A stretch of DNA of 64,000 bases, taken from Ruegeria atlantica. Its GTDB lineage: Bacteria > Pseudomonadota > Alphaproteobacteria > Rhodobacterales > Rhodobacteraceae. The stretch covers positions 62,001 through 126,000 of the forward strand of contig NZ_WQBE01000013.1 of NCBI RefSeq assembly GCF_013032005.1, given 5' to 3'. Shown here piece by piece: positions 54,066-62,087 of the stretch. A program made the position numbers and the translations under genes. The notes below the pieces were generated by a model. The model saw only the letters and a list, made by a program, of their open reading frames with translations, had not been told where the DNA came from and did not search any database. Each line of letters opens with the position of its first letter. Position 1 is the stretch's first letter.

Positions 54066-54141
54066 GCCCCTATAGCTCAGCTGGTAGAGCAACTGATTTG
54101 TAATCAGTAGGTCCGCGGTTCGAGTCCGTGTGGGGGCACCA
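54066..54141 (+). tRNA. tRNA-Thr (TGT anticodon)
   Basis: A 76-base cloverleaf with acceptor GCCCCTA pairing TGGGGGC (one G-U), D-arm AGCTCAGCTGGTAGAGCA, anticodon stem-loop ACTGATTTGTAATCAGT with anticodon TGT, TψC arm GGTTCGAGTCC and genomic CCA. Its 3' 21 bases are repeated in degenerate form at 60156-60178, marking this gene as the likely integration site of the island to its right. Confidence 0.95.
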
Positions 54142-54625
54142 CAAATCATTTAAAAACAATGACTTACGAGATGCCAATGTACGTAAGATGACGTATGGCT
54201 CGAAGCCGTATCTCGGATTCGAGCCGGTGCTCCATCGACTTTGACTTCCGGCCAAAACTAGTGATCAAGCCCGGTAAGGAATGTGCGATCTGTTTTTCGA
54301 GACGATAGGCAGTGTCGATTCTACGGGTGTTGCGCTATCACCAGTAGCAACGGCCACGAAGCCGCCATTCGCTGATGCCGCATCGTCATACGTCCACAAT
54401 GGCAGCAATGCGCAGGAAGCGGACTTTGCAAAGTTGAGTGGTCCACTCTCAACCGAACTATCAGACCCGTCGGCTGCAAGCTCGTTGTCATCTAAAACCG
54501 GTGAATTCTGGGCGGCGGTAGCTTTCGAGACCAACGACGGGGTAAATGCTCCAATAGCCCAAATGAACCGATCAGATTGAAATCGGATTTGCAAACGAGG
54601 TGGCTATTGGAACCTACTTAGAAGA
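54142..54625. other. 484 bp without recognised gene after tRNA-Thr
   Basis: Right of the tRNA there is ACGTAAGATGACGTA (54181-54195), which recurs as ACGTAAGATGTACGTA just inside the other island end. A GGCTCGAA / TTCGAGCC inverted repeat follows (54197-54226). Two overlapping open frames on opposite strands (54265-54594 minus, 54281-54580 plus) each encode about 100 residues without a recognisable family, signal or ribosome-binding site. I treat neither as a gene. Confidence 0.5.
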
Positions 54626-55180
54626 CTACGCTACCAAAACGCGCCAGTGTCGGTCGAGAATACCTTCCCAACCGTCAGAGTTCTTTAACCCGTTGGTTGT
54701 TTCACCCATCAGCGTCATTACCATCATACGACCGCGAATTTCAGCGTCTTGAGGCCCGAAACCGGCCTGTTCGAACAACCAGGCTGAAAACTCAAACCGC
54801 CGGTCCATAGCACGCTTATAGCTTAATGCAGCGTCCGCATCAGACTTCGCCCAGACCGCAATGGCCCCGTCTGGTCTGGAAGCGTCTTCGCGAATGACCT
54901 GTTGCATCAAGAGCCTGATCCGCTCTTTCGCGGGACCTTCAAACTTTATTGCATCCTCAATGATGTGCCCGGTCAAAGCTTCTTCCCAATAGGTTAAAAC
55001 GGCGTCGAGTAAATCTTTTAAATTCTTGAAGTGCCAATAGAAACTTCCGCTCGTCAACCCCAACCTACGCGCAATAGCGACGACCTTTACGCCTTCTATT
55101 CCGCGCTCTCTTAAAACGTCCAGCGTCGCAAGCAACCAATCCTCGCGCGACGCTTTTTCCTTTTTTTCGATTACTGCCAT
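54626..55180 (-). CDS. TetR family transcriptional regulator
   Basis: The protein has a TetR HTH: VVAIARRLGLTSGSFYWHFKNLKDLLDAVL. The ligand domain follows. The start is ambiguous. 55180 (MAVIEKKEKASREDW) leaves three repeated operator-like palindromes entirely upstream, while 55192 has GAGG five bases ahead but lies inside the first palindrome. A start at 55210 would put one operator within coding sequence. It is divergent from the secreted MBL-fold gene and is presumably its repressor. Confidence 0.88.
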   Translation of the reverse strand: MAVIEKKEKASREDWLLATLDVLRERGIEGVKVVAIARRLGLTSGSFYWHFKNLKDLLDAVLTYWEEALTGHIIEDAIKFEGPAKERIRLLMQQVIREDASRPDGAIAVWAKSDADAALSYKRAMDRRFEFSAWLFEQAGFGPQDAEIRGRMMVMTLMGETTNGLKNSDGWEGILDRHWRVLVA

Positions 55181-55188
55181 TCCGCTTT

Positions 55189-55247
55189 CCATAGAGGCCT
55201 CTATTGACATAGAGAAGTCTATGGTACTACCGTAGAGATGTCTATGG
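55189..55247. promoter_or_regulatory. Three tandem TetR-type operators
   Basis: Three related palindromes lie between the divergent starts: ATAGAGGCCTCTAT (55191-55204, perfect), CATAGAGAAGTCTATG (55208-55223) and CGTAGAGATGTCTATG (55231-55246, one mismatch in an arm). All share the half-site (C)ATAGA...TCTAT(G). Centres are 18 and 23 bp apart. This is the layout expected for a TetR-family repressor binding cooperatively to its own divergent promoter. Confidence 0.8.
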
Positions 55248-55306
55248 TTGACTTGAGAATCACGCTTTTGTGAAATGCTTAGCCACGTCTAAAGGGAGGG
55301 GGAACT

Positions 55307-56500
55307 ATGAATAGATTACTCATTTCCACGACAAGTGCAGTTTTAGCGCTTGGGCTTGCGGTCAGTGGATCTGCTTTGGCGCAGAATATGCTTCCAAAAG
55401 GTCGAACGGCTGCTGCAATCGAAGACGGAACCTATCCGGCGTCCTATTTCCCAAACACTGAAATTCTCGGTGAAAGCGAGATGCGGATCACCGCATTGGG
55501 CACGGGGATGCCAAACCAAACAAAAGCGGCCGTTTCCATTTCGTTCCTAGTCGAGTTGGGCAATGGGGATACCTTTCTTTTCGACGTTGGCACCGGATCT
55601 ACTGGCAACCTTTTTTCATTGCGACCAGATTTCTCAAAGATCGATAAAGTCTTTTTCAGCCATCTGCATGTAGACCATGTCGGTGACTTCATGGGTCTTC
55701 ACGTTGGAGGCTGGCTCTCTGGCCGCTACACCCCGCTTCGTATTTTCGGTCCGTCCGGATCCGAGGAAGAACTGGGCACCAAGGCATATGTAGACGGTAT
55801 GTCGAAGGCTTATGCCTGGGACCTAGCGACCAGAACCGGTGCTTTGCCGGATGAGGGTGCGAAACTTGATGTCACCGAATTCGATTACATGCAGGAGAAC
55901 GAGATCGTTTACCAAGAAAACGATGTCACCATTCGTTCCTGGCCGGCGATCCACAGCCTCGATGGCTCGGTCAGTTATTCCCTTGAATGGAACGGGCTAA
56001 AGTACGTCTTTGGCGGAGATACCTACCCGAATAAATGGTATGTCGAGTATGCCAAAGACGCAGACTTAGCGTCTCACGAAGCGTTTTTGCCGCCAGATGC
56101 GTTGGCACCCTACTTTGGATGGGACATGAAGCAGGCAACTTATGTCGCCACCCGCGTCCACACCGAACCCGCGGCTTTTGGCAAGGTCATGTCAACGGTC
56201 AAGCCTCGCATGGCACTGGGATACCATTCTGTTCTTTCACCAGAAAACTACCAGGCGATTTTGGAAGGCGTTCGTTCGACGTATGACGGGCCGCTGACGC
56301 TTGCGCGCGATCTTCAGGTAATCAATGTCACCAAGGATCAGATTGTTGTCCGGGAGGCCAGCGTAGATGACTATGCCCTGCCACCGGCAGTCGGCGACGA
56401 ATATATCAAGGCGCCTCGCTCGAAGGAAAAAGAGCCATCTGACAAGGTGACTGCTGGCAAGTGGGAAGGATACACCCCGCCGCCGATGCCGGATCAATAA
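55307..56500 (+). CDS. Secreted metallo-beta-lactamase-fold hydrolase
   Basis: This 397-residue protein has a signal peptide (MNRLLISTTSAVLALGLAVSGSALA) and an MBL domain. Metal motifs are SHLHVDHVGDF (HxHxDH), AIHSLDGS, FGGDTYP and a late GYHSVL. The C-terminal 50 residues are Lys/Glu/Pro-rich and end in EGYTPPPMPDQ. From memory its domain arrangement recalls exported MBL proteins such as GntH of guanitoxin clusters, a family-level hint only. AGGGAGGGGG precedes the ATG. It starts the island cassette and is divergent from TetR, so it is probably inducible. Confidence 0.85.
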   Translation: MNRLLISTTSAVLALGLAVSGSALAQNMLPKGRTAAAIEDGTYPASYFPNTEILGESEMRITALGTGMPNQTKAAVSISFLVELGNGDTFLFDVGTGSTGNLFSLRPDFSKIDKVFFSHLHVDHVGDFMGLHVGGWLSGRYTPLRIFGPSGSEEELGTKAYVDGMSKAYAWDLATRTGALPDEGAKLDVTEFDYMQENEIVYQENDVTIRSWPAIHSLDGSVSYSLEWNGLKYVFGGDTYPNKWYVEYAKDADLASHEAFLPPDALAPYFGWDMKQATYVATRVHTEPAAFGKVMSTVKPRMALGYHSVLSPENYQAILEGVRSTYDGPLTLARDLQVINVTKDQIVVREASVDDYALPPAVGDEYIKAPRSKEKEPSDKVTAGKWEGYTPPPMPDQ

Positions 56501-56653
56501 CGACATCTTCGCTGCATCCGCGCGGCCAGATCACAGGTCGCGCGGGACAAAAAGGCAAATGTCTTCCCATGCGAATGACGGCTGCATCACAGACGCGTGT
56601 CGAGAGCTGTGGAACTCATTGCCCAGGCAAGTGATGGAACGAAAGCACTGCCA

Positions 56654-58462
56654 ATGAACTTGTCACGGAACACAGTAAGCAAACCACCGGGCCGTGTCAG
56701 ATACATGCTGGCACTTGTAACGGCATTGGTTTTGCCGATTGGGGCGCAAGGAGATGTGACGCCCTACAGCGGTGCGGAAGTCGCCGATAACATAGCCGTC
56801 TTACGAATTGAAGACGAAGGCATTCATCTGGATCTGGAAATATACCCTCGGGACTTAACGGCCTTCGCTGCGACTCTGTCATCTGGAGAATGGTTGGAAC
56901 CACAGCCGGAATTGGTCACATATGACGTTGCATCCGACAAAGGCCTTGAAGATTTCTTGATAGTTCGGGGCGACGGAACTCCGTTGCCATTGCAATTCCT
57001 AACTGCGGAGCGACGCAAAAGGATCGACCGCGCATCTCCTCTTGCCGGAATGACCGATCCTATCACCGGCAGCAAAATTCCGGCACCTCCTAATGATCCT
57101 GAAGTAATCTACGTTAGAGCATTCTATGACTTTGAGGGCCTGAAACCCGAGAAGTTGATCATCCGCCCTCCGCTGGCCAAAGACGAAAACACTGCGGTAT
57201 CGATTGGCTTCATGGTCTTTGATCGCGCTGTTCCGGTCACCCGGTTCAGTTTTCTGAACAAGGAGTCGCGATTTACGGTCAACTGGTCGGACCCCTGGTT
57301 CACCGCATTTGCCAACGCAAACCTCAACCGCTCAGCCCGAAGCGGGACGACATCCTACTTGTATGTCGCTCCGCGCGAACTCCGCCACGAGGTCCTGATC
57401 CGGTCTCGTGATCTTGCGCCCTGGATCGATCAAACCTTGGGTACCGGATCAAATCTGGATCCTGCGTTACAGTCACAGATTCTTGCGGATGCACTGAACG
57501 AATTCGCAATCAAGAACCCAGTCGCCATTGAGGGCGAACAGGTAATGCCTTCGAACGTGCGCGGTTCGTTCCTGACGCTCGGGGAACGCGGGTTTCAGGT
57601 TGTTGATGGCCCCTCAACGCTTAATGCTGATACGACGTTCATCGGCGTGATATTGTCTTATCCTATTTCAGCTTTACCAGCTGAGGCGTCTGTCACCTGG
57701 AGCATGTTCAACAATATGATCCGCGAGGTTCCTGTGACGCTGACGGATGTCGCCGGTCCATTCCTGGATTGGGCGACGCCTGAGAATGCCAAGATCACGT
57801 GGGAAAATCACCTGAAACGATATGCCGAGCCTGAGGTTTCTCGGGTGAAGGCTCAAGGTGTTGTGTTTGTGCCTCTGTGGACACTGTTTACCGTTGGCCT
57901 TTCAGCTCTAATCGGCCTGATCGCCATACTAACTTCCCAGAAGCACCTGCGGATTGGATTATCCGTGCTTACAATCGGCTGTCTTCTTATCGGATCGGTA
58001 TTTTGGAATTCTCGATCCATCTCATTGATAAGCCCGACTTCTGATCAAGCCGCAGATCATGTCGCTGCGGATGCTTTTTCCCAGCTCATAGCCAACGTGT
58101 ATGTTGCAGCCCTCGAAGTGTCGCCAGAAAAACGCAGCGAGGCGCTAGCCCCAATCGTTCTGAATGTTGACCTTGTTGAGGTGTCTGCAGAACTGGAAGC
58201 AAGCTTGGGGATTCGGGTACCCGGTGGTGGCCTCGCGCAGATCGCTGAGGTCACGGATGTCGTCATAGTAGACGGTGGATTGAATAGATACGGAGCGTTT
58301 GAAGGCGTTGCGCAATGGCGGGTCGACGCGCGCGCGGGCCATTGGGGTCATGATCACCGTCGAAGGGTGGAATACCGCGCAAGGGTCGATTTCCGACCTG
58401 AGCGAGGTAGCTGGAAACTTAGAGCAATCACTGTGTTGGAGGCGCGTGCACCGGATGTCTAA
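56654..58462 (+). CDS. Exported membrane protein of unknown family (602 aa)
   Basis: I do not recognise this protein. The ATG at 56654 gives a signal sequence (GRVRYMLALVTALVLPIGAQG) after a basic start. Residues about 30-390 are a large extracytoplasmic region with mixed alpha/beta character. Two helices follow at about 402-425 (LFTVGLSALIGLIAIL) and 431-452 (RIGLSVLTIGCLLIGSVFW). A final extracytoplasmic domain (about 455-602) contains AADAFSQLIANVYVAALE and ends in ERGSWKLRAITVLEARAPDV. The last 8 bases overlap the HupE/UreJ-like start, indicating translational coupling. A GTG at 56597 could extend it. Confidence 0.7.
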   Translation: MNLSRNTVSKPPGRVRYMLALVTALVLPIGAQGDVTPYSGAEVADNIAVLRIEDEGIHLDLEIYPRDLTAFAATLSSGEWLEPQPELVTYDVASDKGLEDFLIVRGDGTPLPLQFLTAERRKRIDRASPLAGMTDPITGSKIPAPPNDPEVIYVRAFYDFEGLKPEKLIIRPPLAKDENTAVSIGFMVFDRAVPVTRFSFLNKESRFTVNWSDPWFTAFANANLNRSARSGTTSYLYVAPRELRHEVLIRSRDLAPWIDQTLGTGSNLDPALQSQILADALNEFAIKNPVAIEGEQVMPSNVRGSFLTLGERGFQVVDGPSTLNADTTFIGVILSYPISALPAEASVTWSMFNNMIREVPVTLTDVAGPFLDWATPENAKITWENHLKRYAEPEVSRVKAQGVVFVPLWTLFTVGLSALIGLIAILTSQKHLRIGLSVLTIGCLLIGSVFWNSRSISLISPTSDQAADHVAADAFSQLIANVYVAALEVSPEKRSEALAPIVLNVDLVEVSAELEASLGIRVPGGGLAQIAEVTDVVIVDGGLNRYGAFEGVAQWRVDARAGHWGHDHRRRVEYRARVDFRPERGSWKLRAITVLEARAPDV

Positions 58463-59738
58463 GCGGATAAGCAGAGCTTTGTTGGTTTTTGTCACGACCT
58501 GCCTGATAGTGTTCGCGGTTGCGAGCCACGCGCATTTTCTACTGAACCTGAACGTTCGGGTATTCCACGTTGAACACACCAGCGACGGGTTGCGTATCCA
58601 TCTTCGACTGCCCATGCCTTACATTGTCGCGGACAAAACGGGAGCAATTGGGGCAGATGGCCTTCCGTCCGCTGCTCCGTTTACGACAAATGCCCTTGAG
58701 GACGGCAATGTCGTGCATTTTGCCGACACCGCTCAACTGGATGCTGACCCGCTCGGGCTCGGTCGAATCGTTGAGGCCGGAACAATTGTCGAAGTGCAAG
58801 GTCAGCGCGTAGCAGGAAACGTGGAGTCTGTGGCAATCCATCGGGTGGGCGAAGAACCGGGATTTGCTACTCTGAACGAGGCCCAAAATGCGGTGTTTGA
58901 GGGATCAACTCTGTCGCTCGATCTGCCTGTATATGTTGGCGATGTCATCGTCGATGTCGCCGTACGGTATGACCTGAAAACCACCCCGTCTACCTATGCG
59001 CTGTCAAACGCTCTGAACCCCGGATTGCCAGACCAGGAAATGACCGCGAACCTCATCCTAGACTACGGCTCCAGCGACCCACTTGTCTTTCGAACGCGGG
59101 GTCTGATGGAAGATCCGGTTAAGATTTCAAGGTCGAGTTTCGCAGGAATCGTGACTTTCATTTGGGAGGGTGTGCGCCACATTCTCGAAGGCATCGATCA
59201 TGTATTGTTTGTTGTTTGCCTTGTCATCGGTGCGCCTGAACTGCGGGCGCTACTCTGGCGTGTCACCGGGTTTACAGTTGGCCACAGCGTAACACTTTCG
59301 CTTGGCTTCTTTGGCTATGTTCCATCCGGTGCATGGTTTGTCCCTTTGGTAGAAACAGGTATTGCGCTCTCAATCATCTACGCAGCTGTTCTGGCCATAA
59401 AACGAGAAGATTCGGGGCCAAACGCCAACAGAAAGGTTTTCGTAGTGACCGTCCTGATGGGACTGCTTCACGGCCTGGGCTTTAGTTTCGTGCTGCATGA
59501 AATCCTGCAAGTGACTTCGCCCAATATTTGGCAGAGCCTATTGGCATTCAACATCGGCGTGGAAGTTGGTCAAGTCGCAATCGTTCTGGTGACGTGGCCG
59601 CTCCTAAATTCGATTTCAAAATTTGGCCCAACTCCTGAGTTTACGCTCAGAGTTTCGATAGCTATCGGCTGCGGAGCTGTCGCGAGTTGGTGGACATTCG
59701 AGCGTGGGAAAAACTTTCTAGACTTACTTTCAATTTAG
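58455..59738 (+). CDS. HupE/UreJ-family membrane protein with large periplasmic domain
   Basis: This 427-residue protein opens with a membrane/signal segment (SRALLVFVTTCLIVFAVASHA). A periplasmic beta-rich domain (about 30-230) follows, then six or so helices with the HupE/UreJ_2 motifs RHILEGIDHVLFVVCLVIG, GFTVGHSVTLSLG, ETGIALSIIYAAVLA and MGLLHGLGFSFVLHEI. The His residues in these helices are typical of the family, which is linked with nickel or cobalt transport, although members with this extra domain are uncharacterised. It overlaps the preceding gene by 8 bases and ends the cassette. Confidence 0.8.
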   Translation: MSKRISRALLVFVTTCLIVFAVASHAHFLLNLNVRVFHVEHTSDGLRIHLRLPMPYIVADKTGAIGADGLPSAAPFTTNALEDGNVVHFADTAQLDADPLGLGRIVEAGTIVEVQGQRVAGNVESVAIHRVGEEPGFATLNEAQNAVFEGSTLSLDLPVYVGDVIVDVAVRYDLKTTPSTYALSNALNPGLPDQEMTANLILDYGSSDPLVFRTRGLMEDPVKISRSSFAGIVTFIWEGVRHILEGIDHVLFVVCLVIGAPELRALLWRVTGFTVGHSVTLSLGFFGYVPSGAWFVPLVETGIALSIIYAAVLAIKREDSGPNANRKVFVVTVLMGLLHGLGFSFVLHEILQVTSPNIWQSLLAFNIGVEVGQVAIVLVTWPLLNSISKFGPTPEFTLRVSIAIGCGAVASWWTFERGKNFLDLLSI

Positions 59739-60554
59739 CCGGTTACGAACGACAGCTTTGGGCTGCGACCTGCCGACTGCGACTGCAGGAGACAGATAGC
59801 CTCGGGATGGCCGGTTTGGGCTCAATTTGACACTTCGCCTTTGCTTTACTTGTGTGCTGGGTGATTGGTCAGCGTATTCGAGTATTGAAAGGTGTCTTTC
59901 GTCGTGAAGTGTTCTCCAAATGAGCGTGACATGCACCAGATATAGGCTTGCGGAAAGACCAGTGTTTCTGCTGAAGTCCGGACTAGATGTGATGTATTGA
60001 AAGGAGAGTGTTTTCTAAAATTGCTTGATGCTTTTTTGGGGAAATAGAGCGTTACGTCAACTAATAGGGAGACCATCACCTTTCAGGTGAAAAGACGTAA
60101 GATGTACGTAACGCGCATAAAATTTTCCTGTAAGTTGTTGATTTTATTGGCGTCAGAATCCGTGTGGGGGGGCACCACGAAACTCATGAAAGTACTTAAA
60201 TATCAAAGCGTTAGAGCGCAGTCGCTAGATTCGAAGGTGACACAAGAGGTGACGTTATGCCTCTAGTCATCGCTGAACTTGGAGCGATCATGATCTTAGC
60301 AAAGCACGTAACGCAGAAGAAAGAGGGTGGTGTTAACCAAGTCCTAAGCGGTCACGGTCGTGAGAACGAGGTGAACCTCTTTTTGGATGTCTGCGTGCAA
60401 CAGCTGCCATCGACATATTTAATCCGAAATGATCGACCATCGTCGTCCAAGCCAATTTCCAGCAGCTTCTGGCACTGGCCGCCAAGATATTCAGAATAGT
60501 TTCTTTTTTGTTGCATCCAGTGACGTTTCGATAGGGGCAGGCGCTATGGGCTGT
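59739..60554. other. 816 bp non-coding region containing the island right end
   Basis: No credible gene is seen. It holds an imperfect direct repeat, GTATTGAAAGG...AGTGTTCTCCAAA (59882-59920) and GTATTGAAAGG...AGTGTTTTCTAAA (59994-60019). A CACCTTTCAGGTG hairpin is at 60075-60087, ACGTAAGATGTACGTA at 60089-60104, and the tRNA-Thr 3'-end copy at 60156-60178. A weak open frame at 60257-60499 has no recognisable features. Confidence 0.5.
60156..60178 (+). repeat. Degenerate copy of tRNA-Thr 3' end (candidate attR)
   Basis: GAATCCGTGTGGGGGGGCACCAC matches the tRNA-Thr 3' end GAGTCCGTGTGGGGGCACCAC (54122-54142) with one substitution and two extra G. It is in the same orientation as the tRNA, as expected for the far attachment site of an element integrated into the tRNA gene. 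No other part of a tRNA is present around it. Confidence 0.7.
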
Positions 60555-61037
60555 TCAGCTCAACTCGATGGTATTGCCGAAAAAATAGATGCTGGAAGGT
60601 TTCGTTATACTTTGTATGAACTCCACCCATTCTTCTCCGTAAACCTGCTCGAAAGATTCCGGGTAGGCCCAGACTGCATTGTGGTAGGTAAATGTGGTCA
60701 GCAAAACACCTAGCGTGCAGGCGCTGGCAAATTCCTTTTGCTTACCTTTGAAAAGCATCGAAACAAACAGACCAGCCATGCTTGCAAGACCAATTCCGAC
60801 AATGTCTTGCGCGCCGGGTTGCCCACTTCCGGGCACGTTAACCAGCTGAGACTGAAAATAGCGTGTCAGAAAAACTGCAAAGGCACCTAGGAAAAAGGCT
60901 CCGATGAAAGAACCTGGGTATGCCAATCGTACCCAGATGCTGTCTGTTTTGCCAGGAGTGGCTTTGCTGGCGGCAACTTCGGCGCGCTGATTGATGCTTG
61001 TAACGCGGTCCTGAAAGGACTTTTGTTCTTTCTGCAT
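60555..61037 (-). CDS. Membrane protein of unknown function
   Basis: This 160-residue protein has a charged N-terminal helix (KEQKSFQDRVTSINQRAEVAASK) and about four hydrophobic segments (GSFIGAFFLGAFAVFLTRYF, IGLASMAGLFVSMLF, FASACTLGVLLTTFTYH). The C-terminal tail has WAYPESFEQVYGEEW. No family is recognised. It lies outside the putative attR, so it is probably part of the older chromosome. Confidence 0.65.
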   Translation of the reverse strand: MQKEQKSFQDRVTSINQRAEVAASKATPGKTDSIWVRLAYPGSFIGAFFLGAFAVFLTRYFQSQLVNVPGSGQPGAQDIVGIGLASMAGLFVSMLFKGKQKEFASACTLGVLLTTFTYHNAVWAYPESFEQVYGEEWVEFIQSITKPSSIYFFGNTIELS

Positions 61038-61347
61038 AATAATACTCAGGGACCTTGATGAATCATCTCAATCAAACACCCTCCGAGTAGCGAAGCTGTA
61101 ATGAGCGTGCAACCCTGGCGCGTGTGATCCTGTTCTGAGTAGAGCTTGCGCATCATTTTGGGAAATCACATGAGGTTGCGTAGCAAGCGTGTGGGTCGGC
61201 AACAATCTGCGTGCTTCTTGGCCCACGCGAGCATTTGCAGCCGGATGTTTGCCGGTTCTCTTGGCGGCAAGCAACTTGCGGCTTTTCAATCACTTTGGTT
61301 GGCAGTATGAGTTTCGGAAGTCACCCGCTTTACAGCTTTGGTGGCGC

Positions 61348-61432
61348 GCGGATGTGGCGAAACTGGTAAACGCAAGGGACTTAAAATCCCTCGCCCTAGG
61401 GCTTGCGGGTTCGATCCCCGCCATCCGCACCA
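61348..61432 (+). tRNA. tRNA-Leu (TAA anticodon)
   Basis: This 85-base tRNA has the long variable arm typical of Leu. Acceptor GCGGATG pairs with CATCCGC, the D-arm is GGCGAAACTGGTAAACGC, the anticodon loop CTTAAAA gives anticodon TAA, and GGGTTCGATCCCC is the TψC arm. Genomic CCA is present. It lies upstream of the LuxR-type region. Confidence 0.95.
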
Positions 61433-61568
61433 ATTTTTACTGAAATGAGATGGTGCCAGATTGCCTATGCCCGAGATTACAGCCGGCTTGGCAGGCAATG
61501 CGGCGACTGTTCAGTAAGATGGATGGAAGCTGAAGCGGGCTTTTGAGTACGGTTCTAATGATGTGTGA

Positions 61569-62087
61569 TCAGACCGGGAAACCAAGTTGGTTGATCAGGC
61601 GCCAGATATCACGGTTTGCATTCGACAATTGCGCTACGATGCTTTCGATTTCCTGAATGGCCTTTTCATCAACCGTGTCTTCACGCCCCAGCTTAATATC
61701 GGTCTTTCGGTCCGCAATGCGCATCAAGATGGTCTTGGGGTTCCCGCTGTCGGCATCAAAGGAATAGATGCAATGGTTATACCTGTTCCGAATGGACGAC
61801 AGTTTGGCCAGCCGTTGCGTGTGGGCCAGGATCGGATCGCGAATTTCGGCAGGGCGGCCTTCCATCTTGGCAAGACGTTCAACCAGATCGATCCGGGCGC
61901 GTGTCGTGTTGAGCGTCAAGAAGATGATAACGGCGACGTCCTTGTTGGTGCCGCTCAGCCCGGCAATCAGGTGGATCAACAGGCTTTCTGTGTTGGTCCA
62001 CATGTAGTTCAGTTTGCCGACCAGCAAGATTAAGCGGTCAAAGCGGGTTTCCAGCGTCTCAGTCAATGGTTTGTCCGTGCGCTTCAT
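61569..62087 (-). CDS. Hypothetical helical protein
   Basis: This 172-residue mostly helical protein contains LILLVGKLNYMWTNTESLLIHL and DLVERLAKMEGRP followed by SSIRNRYNHCIYSFD. Acidic C-terminal helices end in RLINQLGFPV. The N-x-x-x-Y/H pattern around SSIRNRYNH recalls HEPN-like or Abi-type helical bundles, a very tentative idea. Its start overlaps the end of the LuxR-type gene by 29 bases, so the two are co-transcribed. Confidence 0.6.
   Translation of the reverse strand: MKRTDKPLTETLETRFDRLILLVGKLNYMWTNTESLLIHLIAGLSGTNKDVAVIIFLTLNTTRARIDLVERLAKMEGRPAEIRDPILAHTQRLAKLSSIRNRYNHCIYSFDADSGNPKTILMRIADRKTDIKLGREDTVDEKAIQEIESIVAQLSNANRDIWRLINQLGFPV

Noticed and set aside
54265..54594. Overlapping opposite-strand frames of about 100 residues after tRNA-Thr
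   Set aside because: Neither has a ribosome-binding site, domain or signal; kept only as part of the non-coding description.
60257..60499. Plus-strand 80-residue frame right of attR
   Set aside because: Starts MPLVIAELGAIMILAKHV but has no ribosome-binding site and an incoherent C-terminal half.
61348..61432. tRNA-Leu as second integration site
   Set aside because: I looked for a repeat of its 3' end in the window and saw none.
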